From CAZJPS01 sp964548055 (lineage in GTDB: Bacteria > Patescibacteriota > Gracilibacteria > Peribacterales > Peribacteraceae), in NCBI GenBank assembly GCA_964548055.1, contig CAZJPS010000019.1, forward strand, positions 1 to 19,321: a DNA stretch of 19,321 nt. The letters are read 5' to 3'. Shown piece by piece: positions 7,030-13,675 of the stretch (positions are counted from its first letter, which is position 1; the number at the start of each line of letters is the position of its first letter). Made by a program: the position numbers and the translations under genes. The notes under the pieces are model-generated. The model did not search any database. It was given only the letters and a program-made list of their open reading frames with translations, and had not been told where the DNA came from.

Positions 7030-7056
7030 TTGCTTTTTATCCTATTTTCATAGAAT
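7030..7056 (+). promoter_or_regulatory. Weak candidate promoter of the His-rich gene
   Basis: TTGCTT (7030-7035) and TAGAAT (7051-7056, 5 of 6) are separated by only 15 bases; TATAGT at 7056-7061 is an alternative -10. Either would place the start site within a few bases of the ATG at 7067. Confidence 0.3.
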
Positions 7057-7066
7057 ATAGTAGTAT

Positions 7067-8095
7067 ATGAACACTATTCTTAAGTTAGAACAACTGGAGA
7101 ACAGAGATATGCCGAGCACAACTCCGCTTCTTCAAGCTCCTGATGCGGAATCTCCATCTATTCAGAATGAAACAATTCTTGTAGGACAACATGAAATGAA
7201 AGTAGACCTGCATTCGTGTATGCATGAGTCGAAAGTTGTTGAGAGTAACACTGCAGATCATACTGAAGATCACACGAAAGATGTTGCGGACAAGGAAGAT
7301 GAAGAGTGTGGTGAGCAAGATAAACATGATAAAAAAGAGTCCGAACACGAAGAGGAAAGTGAAGACGAACATCACGAAAACGAAGATCATTTGAAGGAGG
7401 AATTTGATCATGCTCTGGAGGAAGAAGCAGAGGCAAAGGAAAAGGAAAATGAAGCGCGCGAAAAAATGATGCATGCAATGCACCATGTACATGCTGAGCA
7501 CGGTCACGCCCCTCATGCTGAACATTTTCATGCTGCACACGCACAGCATCATGAATTTGAACACATCCTTCCTGAGGAAGAAGAGGAGCATCATCACCCC
7601 ATTGAAACATTTAATATTCTTGGTACTACTTTCTCGTACACACGAGACCAGCATGGCAATATTCAACATGTGCAAACAGAGAATGGGCACCATGCTCCAG
7701 GACATAACACGGGCAATGGACATGATCATCAACCGCAAAGAGATAACAATCAGTTGCCAAAAACACCTGTTCCTCAACATGAAAAACATGCCAATAAAAT
7801 GGCGGTTGATAGTTCAGCAATACAAGCATTAGATGCACAGGGAAATGACAAAGTCCATACCATACACATGAACCACACCATAAAACCTGCAATAATTGAT
7901 GGCTTTTCCAAAGACAATACGGTGATCATGCAAAAAAGACACGTAGATGCGAAAAATGCAGTGTTTGGAATGATTGCAGGAGCTGCTGCCGTATCCGCTA
8001 TTCGCAAGCCAGTTGCACAAAAAGAAGAATCTTCACAAAAAGGACTCTTCTCACGAGTAACAGGTCGCTTAAAGCAATGGTGGTTTAATAGATAA
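7067..8095 (+). CDS. His/Glu-rich low-complexity protein with Planctomycete-like N-terminus, 342 aa
   Basis: No named family is recognised. Residues 7-17 read LEQLENRDMPS, resembling the short N-terminal motif (LExLExRxxPS-like) of many Planctomycete extracellular proteins. Residues about 60-140 are dominated by Glu, Asp, His and Lys. Residues about 137-240 are very His-rich (for example HHVHAEHGHAPHAEHFHAAH), a composition typical of metal-binding or metal-buffering proteins. A less biased segment (HTIKPAIIDGFSKDNTVIM) follows. The C-terminus has a short hydrophobic stretch (298-312, AVFGMIAGAAAVSAI) and a basic, aromatic tail ending GRLKQWWFNR, which could be a membrane anchor or sorting signal. 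Metal binding is inferred from composition only. It stands alone, 89 bases after dnaK. The antisense frames look like shadows of the repetitive codons. Confidence 0.75.
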   Translation: MNTILKLEQLENRDMPSTTPLLQAPDAESPSIQNETILVGQHEMKVDLHSCMHESKVVESNTADHTEDHTKDVADKEDEECGEQDKHDKKESEHEEESEDEHHENEDHLKEEFDHALEEEAEAKEKENEAREKMMHAMHHVHAEHGHAPHAEHFHAAHAQHHEFEHILPEEEEEHHHPIETFNILGTTFSYTRDQHGNIQHVQTENGHHAPGHNTGNGHDHQPQRDNNQLPKTPVPQHEKHANKMAVDSSAIQALDAQGNDKVHTIHMNHTIKPAIIDGFSKDNTVIMQKRHVDAKNAVFGMIAGAAAVSAIRKPVAQKEESSQKGLFSRVTGRLKQWWFNR

Positions 8096-8099
8096 GAAT

Positions 8100-8165
8100 T
8101 GGGCGCTAAAGCCGGATTCTGTACGTAACACATCTTCTTCAATGCAACACTGTGCGGAAGAAAGT
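8100..8165 (-). other. Possible relic resembling the RNase P RNA 3' end
   Basis: Read on the minus strand, 8108-8122 contains ACAGAATCCGGCTTT, closely matching the ACAGAACCCGGCTTA signature near the 3' end of bacterial RNase P RNA. A GAAGATG string lies a short distance before it, as in rnpB. Only about 150 bases separate gap from the His-rich gene, too short for a whole RNase P RNA, and the rest of the spacer shows none of its other conserved blocks. It is thus at most a fragment, or a coincidence. Confidence 0.25.
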
Positions 8166-8246
8166 GTTTGTTTAAGCCACAGCAAATGAGATATTGAAAG
8201 GCAGAGAAAAAAAGTGAATGCAGAGAAGGAACAAAGAAAGTGAATA

Positions 8247-9251
8247 CTAGAGCCTTGCTCCAATATACTCTGCTAATTCTACAATCCGGTTGCTGTACCC
8301 CCATTCATTATCGTACCAGCCGAATGCCTTTATTAAATTCCCATTCATAACCTGGGTAAGATCGGCATCAATAATACAACTGTGAGGATCTCCAACATAA
8401 TCCTGCAGCACAAGTGGACGCTCTTCGTAGCGCAAAATATTTTTCATGGATGTTGAAGCGGCTGCTTTGAATGCGGCATTCACCTCTTCTTTCGTTGTTG
8501 CTTTATCTACTACCACTGTGAGATCGGTAATGCTTCCTGTGGGGGTGGGCACACGAATAGAGACCCCATGCATTTTCCCGCTCAGTTCTGGAATCACAAG
8601 ACCTATGGCCTTTGCTGCTCCTGTACTCGTTGGAACAATATTAATAGCGGCTGCTCGTGCCCGGCGTAAATCCTTATGAGGGAGGTCCAACAAATTTTGA
8701 TCGTTGGTATAACTATGAATAGTGGTCATAAGACCATGCTTAATTCCAAAAGAATCATGCAGCACTTTCGCCATGGGAGCGAGGCAGTTTGTAGTACACG
8801 AAGCATTACTGACCACGTGCATTGTTTTTGGATCGTACGTTTCGTGATTCACGCCAATGCAGAATGTGCCATCTACGGAGTCTTTTGCAGGCGCGGATAT
8901 GATCACTTTTTTAGCCCCAGCTTTAAGATGCAATGCAGCTTCCTCACGTTTGGTAAAGCGGCCGGTGCATTCTAAGACGACGTCGACTTTCAAATCTCCA
9001 TGCGGAAGGCTAGCTGGATCTTTGCTGGCTGTCAGCTTGATCGTCTTTTTATCAATCACCAAATTCCCATCCTTCACGCTCACTTTTCCATGAAAGTGCT
9101 TATAGGTTGAATCGAATTCAAATAAATGTGCGAGCGTAGCTGGTTCCGAAAGATCGTTGATGAGCACTACATCAATATCAGGATGTGTGTCCAAAATAAT
9201 GCGCAATGCCTGGCGTCCGATACGTCCGAAACCGTTGATAGCAATATTCAT
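8247..9251 (-). CDS. gap: Glyceraldehyde-3-phosphate dehydrogenase, type I
   Basis: The enzyme converts glyceraldehyde-3-phosphate, NAD and phosphate into 1,3-bisphosphoglycerate in glycolysis. The 334 residues are a normal length. The Rossmann motif is NGFGRIGR (6-13), and D33 in LINDL suits NAD rather than NADP. The catalytic signature SNASCTTNC gives Cys152, and TTIHSYTNDQ gives His179. The C-terminus has the usual WYDNEWGYSNRI. The start ATG at 9249-9251 yields the canonical N-terminus MNIAINGFGRIG. No Shine-Dalgarno precedes it. The DUF1501 gene ends 44 bases upstream on the same strand, so they may be co-transcribed, though there is no functional link that I know of. No other glycolysis gene is in the window. 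Confidence 0.97.
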   Translation of the reverse strand: MNIAINGFGRIGRQALRIILDTHPDIDVVLINDLSEPATLAHLFEFDSTYKHFHGKVSVKDGNLVIDKKTIKLTASKDPASLPHGDLKVDVVLECTGRFTKREEAALHLKAGAKKVIISAPAKDSVDGTFCIGVNHETYDPKTMHVVSNASCTTNCLAPMAKVLHDSFGIKHGLMTTIHSYTNDQNLLDLPHKDLRRARAAAINIVPTSTGAAKAIGLVIPELSGKMHGVSIRVPTPTGSITDLTVVVDKATTKEEVNAAFKAAASTSMKNILRYEERPLVLQDYVGDPHSCIIDADLTQVMNGNLIKAFGWYDNEWGYSNRIVELAEYIGARL

Positions 9252-9295
9252 AGCAGAAAGGGGAATGCGAACACTCTACCATAAGAAACCAATCA

Positions 9296-10558
9296 TCAAC
9301 GAAGGACTTCTCGTATTCGAGGGGCGGCCGGATGTATATCGCCTCCCGAAGCGACTATTAAGGTATTTGCTAGTGTTTCTCTTTGAGGAATTCCGCCGTG
9401 CACAATTTGCCCTGCCGTATTTACTCTTCCATGCAAAACGCCAGCACGAATACCGCCACCCGCGAGAATGGCACAGTTGCCATATTGCCAATGATCCCTT
9501 CCTGCCGTGATATTTATGGTTGGCGTCCTATTAAATTCACCCATCATCAAAAACACGCACTGCAAACCTTCATGTATTTCATCAATAAGTGCCGCCGCAG
9601 CTTTATCCGTAGGAGGAGCAATGGTCCTCATGCGACTTTCAATATTATTATGCATGTCCCAACGCGTTGAATCGGGCTCATCGTAGATAGTTACTGCCCC
9701 CGCGCCTCGCTCAACAAACTGCTTCGCTGTAAGAAGAATATCTCCTTCGTACGAATTGCCGTATCGTTCGCGATCGGGAGTACTTAATGTGAGCGCCTGG
9801 AAAAATTGCCCACCTCCATTGAGCAAATCAAAGGCTGTTTGCCTAAATCTATCTATTCTTGCCGCTTCTGGTGAATGAATAAGCGTGCTATCAAATTCCT
9901 CTAACAACTGCCGCCGTTCGTCCATATTTGATGTTTGAGGCATTTCGGGAGGCGTAAATGTTCGCGTGTCTCTATTCCACTGGGGCACAAACGCGCTGGA
10001 TTGGCGGAATGCCGTTTGAAGGCCTGGCCATGAACTACCAGGATTAAGCAAAACGTACGGCACGCCCCCATTAGAAGCACGTTCGCCAATATGTTCGCTC
10101 ACAGTTCTTGCGCCACTGAGTACTGCCGTTTGCATGGATGATGTGTGATCGGCACTTCCACTATCTAGGCTACGGATGAGCGCAAATTTATCTGTACGAG
10201 CAGCTAGTTCTGGAAAGCATTCGCTAAAACGGACATCTGTTGTGCGAGTTGCTATTGATCCCAAAGGGCCACGAAGATTGGAAGGAGAATTTTCAGGATC
10301 TGGATTAAATGATTCCTTTGCACTTATCCCACCGGAAAGAAACAGAATAATGAGTGGCAAACGCGTTCTCGTTTGCTCGGCAATAAGGCTATTCGATTGC
10401 ATTAAGCTTGGTTCCATTGAAAGCGCACCTGCAACGCTAACAGCTACTTTTAAAAAGTGGCGCCTCGAAATATTTCTCTCCTCGGGGAACGATTCGTGCT
10501 TGTACAATATGCTTTTCTGGAACCTGAACTGCGTTGAATTGGAGCATGAGGTTTTCAT
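9296..10558 (-). CDS. DUF1501 family protein with Tat signal, 420 aa
   Basis: DUF1501 proteins are mostly exported proteins of unknown function, abundant in Planctomycetes and Verrucomicrobia, and related in fold to alkaline phosphatase/sulfatase enzymes. A twin-arginine signal is visible: SRRHFLK (31-37) followed by VAVSVAGAL, preceded by an unusually long 30-residue leader. The family's early motif appears as LFLSGGISAKESFNPDP, without the His or Asp usually found after the GG. The late motifs are well kept: FVERGAGAVTIYDEP, DMHNN, MGEFNRTPTINITAGRDHW and ILAGGGIRAGVLHGR. The length matches the family. Export as a folded protein through Tat is inferred, and no tat genes are in the window. 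Neighbours are gap downstream and an endonuclease-IV-like gene upstream, which give no clue to function. Confidence 0.9.
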   Translation of the reverse strand: MKTSCSNSTQFRFQKSILYKHESFPEERNISRRHFLKVAVSVAGALSMEPSLMQSNSLIAEQTRTRLPLIILFLSGGISAKESFNPDPENSPSNLRGPLGSIATRTTDVRFSECFPELAARTDKFALIRSLDSGSADHTSSMQTAVLSGARTVSEHIGERASNGGVPYVLLNPGSSWPGLQTAFRQSSAFVPQWNRDTRTFTPPEMPQTSNMDERRQLLEEFDSTLIHSPEAARIDRFRQTAFDLLNGGGQFFQALTLSTPDRERYGNSYEGDILLTAKQFVERGAGAVTIYDEPDSTRWDMHNNIESRMRTIAPPTDKAAAALIDEIHEGLQCVFLMMGEFNRTPTINITAGRDHWQYGNCAILAGGGIRAGVLHGRVNTAGQIVHGGIPQRETLANTLIVASGGDIHPAAPRIREVLR

Positions 10559-10629
10559 GCCACATAGTTCTACTCGGATTACACATACACACCACTAAAA
10601 AGGACATGCGAAGTTGCACTATGGCTTCT

Positions 10630-11463
10630 TCATAACGAAAGAAAGGCCTTCTGTAGAAGGAGTGTATCTGCCTCCATCGCAGGAGATTCGCATACCACCG
10701 TGCCGCCTATTTTGCGGTGTTTGAGGACGTGTAAAAAACCTTTCCAGTTCGCATCACTTTTTTCAAAGGGCAGATGTTTTTTCTCGCCCTTTACACCGTA
10801 CTCAATTCCAGAATAGTGCATATGCACATGCGTGAGGCATTTCTTTCCCAGATACTTTTCACATTCATCAAACATTTCATTCCATTCTTCTTCGGTATTT
10901 ACTTTTCCGTTACTTACCGCATGCAAGTGCGCGGGATCCAAACAGGGATACAAACCAAACTCTTTACTGATTTTCAATACCTCTTCTAAGGTTCCAAACT
11001 GCGACGGTTTTCCCATGGTTTCCAATGCCAAGTTGACATGTGGAAAAAGTGCGTCTTTCTTTTTCATAATCGTATCTACAGCTCGCTTCACATTGTCGTA
11101 CACAATCGGCGGAGGTTGCCCCAAATTAAATGCTGCGTGCACGCACACGGAACGCACTCCTGCAAGCTCAGACATTTGAAGTGCTGCAAGTACGCGCTGA
11201 ATACTCGCCATGAGCTTTGGTTTTTCTGGAGAATTCAAATTAACGTAATACGGCGCATGAACTGTGAGTGTTATATCCAGCTCTTCGGCTGTCGCCCTAA
11301 TTTCTAGCATGCGCTTGGGATCCTTGGGAACCATTTGTACCCACTCAATTTCCATGGCGTGAATGCCCAGTTTTTTAGCCTGCTTCAAGCCTGCTACCGT
11401 TCCACCAGGAGAAGGTGTAGAAAGGGGAGTGCCAGCAACAGCAAAACGAAGAATTGATGCCAA
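10630..11463 (-). CDS. nfo: Endonuclease IV-like TIM-barrel protein (AP endonuclease family 2)
   Basis: Family members cleave DNA at abasic sites using three metals; sugar-phosphate isomerases share the fold, so the substrate is not certain. The 277 residues match the shorter, archaeal-type Nfo. Metal-ligand candidates by motif are H69 (TVHAPYY), H109 (CVHAAF), E148 (LALETMG), D176 and H179 (CLDPAH), H214/H216 (HVHMH), H230 (GEKKHLPF) and E259 (CESP). The Asp that precedes the last His by two in E. coli Nfo (DRH) is Lys here, with Glu one position earlier. The start is TTG at 11461-11463; no ATG fits better, and a TATAAG box ends exactly 6 bases before it. It diverges from the 63-residue peptide gene at 11548. 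Confidence 0.82.
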   Translation of the reverse strand: MASILRFAVAGTPLSTPSPGGTVAGLKQAKKLGIHAMEIEWVQMVPKDPKRMLEIRATAEELDITLTVHAPYYVNLNSPEKPKLMASIQRVLAALQMSELAGVRSVCVHAAFNLGQPPPIVYDNVKRAVDTIMKKKDALFPHVNLALETMGKPSQFGTLEEVLKISKEFGLYPCLDPAHLHAVSNGKVNTEEEWNEMFDECEKYLGKKCLTHVHMHYSGIEYGVKGEKKHLPFEKSDANWKGFLHVLKHRKIGGTVVCESPAMEADTLLLQKAFLSL

Positions 11464-11469
11464 GGTAGG

Positions 11470-11475
11470 CTTATA
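11470..11475 (-). promoter_or_regulatory. -10 box of the endonuclease IV-like gene
   Basis: On the minus strand TATAAG (5 of 6) ends 6 bases before the TTG start, implying a leaderless message. The -35 position (GCGTCA) is weak. It supports TTG as the true start. Confidence 0.4.
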
Positions 11476-11512
11476 GTAGCTGTTTTTTGTAGTGACGCGA
11501 ATGCAGTATTTT

Positions 11513-11541
11513 TTGAAATTACACCGTATTTATAGTAAAAT
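11513..11541 (+). promoter_or_regulatory. Promoter of the 63-residue peptide gene
   Basis: TTGAAA (11513-11518) and TAAAAT (11536-11541) are separated by exactly 17 bases. The -10 ends 6 bases before the ATG at 11548, so the transcript would start at the start codon. The -10 hexamer is the same as that of dnaK. Confidence 0.65.
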
Positions 11542-11547
11542 GTATAC

Positions 11548-11739
11548 ATGAATAATTTTGAGTTGCCCAAGCCAAAAGAGAACAAAATGATTGATAATCT
11601 TGCGCTTGCTGATTTTCTTGGAAAATCGATTGTTATCGTTGCGGGAGCAATTGTGGCATTGCTGCTTAGCCATCATAAGGGCACAGATGTAGCACCCTCA
11701 AAACAAGCAAAAACGAAAATTATGAAGAGCATGCCTTGA
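11548..11739 (+). CDS. Small single-span membrane protein, 63 aa
   Basis: No family recognised. Residues 1-25 are polar (MNNFELPKPKENK...). Residues about 27-40 (SIVIVAGAIVALLL) form one hydrophobic span, and the C-terminal 22 residues are basic (KQAKTKIMKSMP). A strong promoter with ideal 17-base spacing ends 6 bases before ATG 11548. This favours that start and a leaderless message; M14 at 11587 is the alternative. It ends in TGA, and the -35-like TTGATT of cca overlaps that stop. Because of the promoter and the span it is probably a real gene; its role is unknown. Confidence 0.6.
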   Translation: MNNFELPKPKENKMIDNLALADFLGKSIVIVAGAIVALLLSHHKGTDVAPSKQAKTKIMKSMP

Positions 11740-11764
11740 TTCTTTTTCTGTAATTCGCGATTCT
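11736..11764 (+). promoter_or_regulatory. Candidate promoter of cca
   Basis: TTGATT (11736-11741) and GATTCT (11759-11764, 3 of 6) are 17 bases apart. The -10 ends 7 bases before the ATG of cca. The -10 is weak, so confidence is low, but the geometry matches the other leaderless promoters in the window. Confidence 0.35.
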
Positions 11765-11771
11765 AACACCA

Positions 11772-13121
11772 ATGCCCATTGCGAGAGACGTCATCGATCG
11801 CACTCTTGCATCGCCTCATGGTGAGCGGGCGTATGCCGTTCTCGAAAAACTGACAGATGCAGGGTACGACACCTGGTGGGTGGGAGGATGCATCCGCGAT
11901 ATGCTCATGGGCATTGTTCCTGTTGATATTGATATCGCTACAGAAGCAAAGCCCGAAGAAGTGTGTGCGCTTTTTAAGCGATCGAATGATGCATCGGAGC
12001 ATCTGGGTAGTGTTCGCATTCTTTTAGGGAATGAAACATTTGAAGTGACCACTTTTCGGGAAGACGATGAAGCCTCTGATGGGCGCCATCCTGAATCGGT
12101 TGTATTTGGAACACGAGAGCTAGACGCAAAACGTAGAGATTTTACGGTGAACGCAATCTACTGGCATCCAATTTCTCAACAACTGTTTGATCCGTTCAAT
12201 GGAGAAGCAGATGTGAAGGAACGTCTCATTCGCTTTATTGGAGATCCAGCTACTCGCATTACACACGATTCCCTCCGTATTTTCCGTGCCGTGCGTTTTA
12301 GGGCTTCTATCAGCGGACAATATCATCCCGAAACCTATAAAGCGCTACAGGAACTTGGCAAGATGGTTGAAATTCTTTCTGGAAGCAGGCAGCGAGAAGA
12401 GTTGGAAAAGATGCTGAAGACATCCAAGCCCGATCGAGCACTGGAAGATTTATGGGAACTTGGAATTCTGAATTATTTTTTGCCAGAGCTACATGTATGC
12501 AAAGGCATCCCACAACCAGCTGATTATCATCACGAAGGTGATGTATGGGAACACACCATGCAGTGCTTACGAAGTTTGCGCCCTGACGATGGTCCCGATG
12601 TACGACTCGCGATTTTATTCCATGACAGTGGCAAAGCAGATACATTTTCCATCAAAGAAAGAATCCGATTCGATCATCACGCTATCATTTCCGCCGATAA
12701 AGCCTCGGCAGCATTGGAACGGCTGCAGTGTCCTGCCGATAGACGAAAAAAGATCGACTGGTTGGTGCGTCACCACATGTCTATGACATTCTTAGAAATG
12801 AATGATGAACGCAAAGCACACTGGTACTTCCATCCGTGGTTCCAGGAACTACTCCAAGTATTTTATTTAGACATCGCAGGAACCACCCCATCCAATTTCT
12901 CTTTGTATGAAAGTATCATATCCGACTACCACAAGTTCCTAGACGCGCATCCACGCCCAGAAAAGCCACTCATTTCTGGACATGAAGTGATGGAGATTCT
13001 TGGAATCTCTTCTGGCGCAGAGGTTGGCCGTATTCTTCACTTGTTGCAGGACGCACAGGTGAGGAAAGAGATTACGACGAAGAAAGAGGCGAGGGAGATG
13101 GTTTTGAAATTGAAAAATTAA
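11772..13121 (+). CDS. cca: CCA tRNA nucleotidyltransferase / poly(A) polymerase family
   Basis: The enzyme adds or repairs the 3' CCA of tRNA from CTP and ATP. The 449 residues carry a class II nucleotidyltransferase head. GGCIRDMLMG (38-47) and the catalytic D52 and D54 in VDIDIAT are visible, as is KRRDFTVNAIYW (120-131) and the head/neck motif RITHDSLRIFRAVRF. A C-terminal HD domain follows, with H261, H284-D285 (LFHDSGK) and DHHA/HH motifs, which in family members gives phosphatase or phosphodiesterase activity. The start at ATG 11772 is the first in frame after a promoter-like sequence. Both tRNAs in this window already encode CCA, so here the enzyme may mainly repair ends or serve tRNAs elsewhere that lack CCA. 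Specificity (CCA versus poly(A)) cannot be decided by eye. Confidence 0.92.
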   Translation: MPIARDVIDRTLASPHGERAYAVLEKLTDAGYDTWWVGGCIRDMLMGIVPVDIDIATEAKPEEVCALFKRSNDASEHLGSVRILLGNETFEVTTFREDDEASDGRHPESVVFGTRELDAKRRDFTVNAIYWHPISQQLFDPFNGEADVKERLIRFIGDPATRITHDSLRIFRAVRFRASISGQYHPETYKALQELGKMVEILSGSRQREELEKMLKTSKPDRALEDLWELGILNYFLPELHVCKGIPQPADYHHEGDVWEHTMQCLRSLRPDDGPDVRLAILFHDSGKADTFSIKERIRFDHHAIISADKASAALERLQCPADRRKKIDWLVRHHMSMTFLEMNDERKAHWYFHPWFQELLQVFYLDIAGTTPSNFSLYESIISDYHKFLDAHPRPEKPLISGHEVMEILGISSGAEVGRILHLLQDAQVRKEITTKKEAREMVLKLKN

Positions 13122-13225
13122 GGGGACAAAGGGGACAAAGGTTTTAAAGGGGATAAAGGATTTTTGAAAAACATCATCCATCAGAGCGGGCTTTCTGCCC
13201 GCGGGTGTGTTGGATGAATGTCATT
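13122..13225. repeat. Purine-rich tandem repeats and hairpin after cca
   Basis: Directly after the cca stop come repeated AGGGGACAA/AAGGGGATAAAGG units (about 13123-13160). A nested hairpin follows. Its inner stem is GCGGGC (13186-13191) and GCCCGC (13197-13202) around TTTCT. Its outer arms are CATCCA (13175-13180) and TGGATG (13211-13216). There is no T-run after the stem, so it is not a typical intrinsic terminator, though it may protect or process the cca 3' end. Confidence 0.55.
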
Positions 13226-13235
13226 CGCATGTCCG

Positions 13236-13368
13236 CCCCCATCCCCGGCCCTTCCCCCCATCCTCCTTCGCTAAAGCTACGGAGGACAAGCGGGGGAAGG
13301 GAGATTATTTTAAAAAGACAAAACATACACATTCCCTCCCCCGAGGGGGAGGGTTAGGGTGGGGGAAT
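13236..13368. repeat. GC-rich palindromic intergenic repeat, copy B, with nested insert
   Basis: This element has the same ends and internal hairpins as copy A (4902-4996): it starts CCCCCATCCCCGG and ends TAGGGTGGGGGAAT. The loop of its first hairpin is expanded. A 32-base insert (13259-13290) replaces the single A seen in copy A. The insert has its own short stem (TCCTCC/GGAGGA). The stretch between the two hairpins also differs in length and sequence between copies. The open frames running through it are chance translations of the repeat. Confidence 0.85.
13259..13290. mobile_element. 32-base nested palindromic insert in repeat copy B
   Basis: Compared with copy A, these 32 bases sit precisely in the loop between the CCCTTCCCCC and GGGGGAAGGG arms. 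The arms of the insert are TCCTCC (13261-13266) and GGAGGA (13281-13286), with CGCTAAAGCTAC between them. A forward translation reads SFAKATEDK, a peptide I recall as recurring in translated CPR intergenic repeats, which suggests this unit is itself widespread. Mobility is inferred from the clean empty-site comparison. Confidence 0.55.
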
Positions 13369-13417
13369 ACGAGAAATACTTCCTCCACGACAACATACTG
13401 ATTTTCTTATTTAATAA

Positions 13418-13588
13418 TTACCACGATCTCTGAATTTCCACCTGATTCGCCTCCACAGCAGGGGATTGCACCAGTGATCCAAGCACTGAGAATGCCATTA
13501 CAAACGCTGTGATGACAATAAAGGCGCGTAGGAGCGTATGGGATTCTCTCTTGGGGTAAAGCCGACGCGAGACGAAACCTGTGTTCAT
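13418..13588 (-). CDS. Small membrane or exported peptide, 56 aa
   Basis: This short frame starts at ATG 13586-13588 and stops with TAA at 13418-13420. It has a basic N-terminus (FVSRRLYPKRESH), a hydrophobic span at about residues 21-40 (RAFIVITAFVMAFSVLGSLV), then QSPAVEANQVEIQRSW. SPAVEA could be a signal-peptidase site, leaving a tiny exported peptide; otherwise it is a single-span membrane peptide. Its own promoter has a perfect TTGACA, 16 bases, then TACAAT, and ends 11 bases before the ATG, which argues that it is expressed. It sits between repeat copy B and the terminator of the surface-protein gene. No family is recognised. Confidence 0.6.
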   Translation of the reverse strand: MNTGFVSRRLYPKRESHTLLRAFIVITAFVMAFSVLGSLVQSPAVEANQVEIQRSW

Positions 13589-13599
13589 GAAAGTGTTCT

Positions 13600-13627
13600 A
13601 TTGTAGTATTTATTTGTATTTTGTCAA
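13600..13627 (-). promoter_or_regulatory. Promoter of the 56-residue peptide gene
   Basis: On the minus strand a perfect TTGACA (13622-13627) and TACAAT (13600-13605, 5 of 6) are 16 bases apart. The -10 ends 11 bases before the ATG, giving a leader of about 5 bases. It begins directly beyond the terminator stem at 13635-13660. Confidence 0.75.
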
Positions 13628-13634
13628 TATCTCA

Positions 13635-13660
13635 AAAAGGCGGGCCGGAGCCCGCCTTTT
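13635..13660. terminator. Strong bidirectional intrinsic terminator
   Basis: AAAAGGCGGGC, loop CGGA, GCCCGCCTTTT forms a perfect GC-rich stem flanked by A and T runs, so it works on both strands. On the minus strand it terminates the SLH-CHRD gene that ends at 13676 and insulates the promoter of the 56-residue peptide. Confidence 0.92.
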
Positions 13661-13675
13661 ACGAGCCAAATTTCA

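Noticed and set aside
7085..7789. 234-residue antisense frame opposite the His-rich gene
   Set aside because: The Met/Phe/Leu-rich composition is what antisense reading of His/Glu codons gives; no promoter seen.
8100..8246. Complete RNase P RNA gene
   Set aside because: The spacer is about 150 bases and only the 3' signature is visible, so at most a fragment is listed.
13207..13401. 64-residue frame across repeat copy B
   Set aside because: It is composed almost wholly of repeat and nested insert sequence, with no promoter or conserved protein features.
13122..13675. CRISPR array in the repeat-rich region
   Set aside because: The repeats are few, unequal and palindromic without regular spacers, and no cas genes are present.
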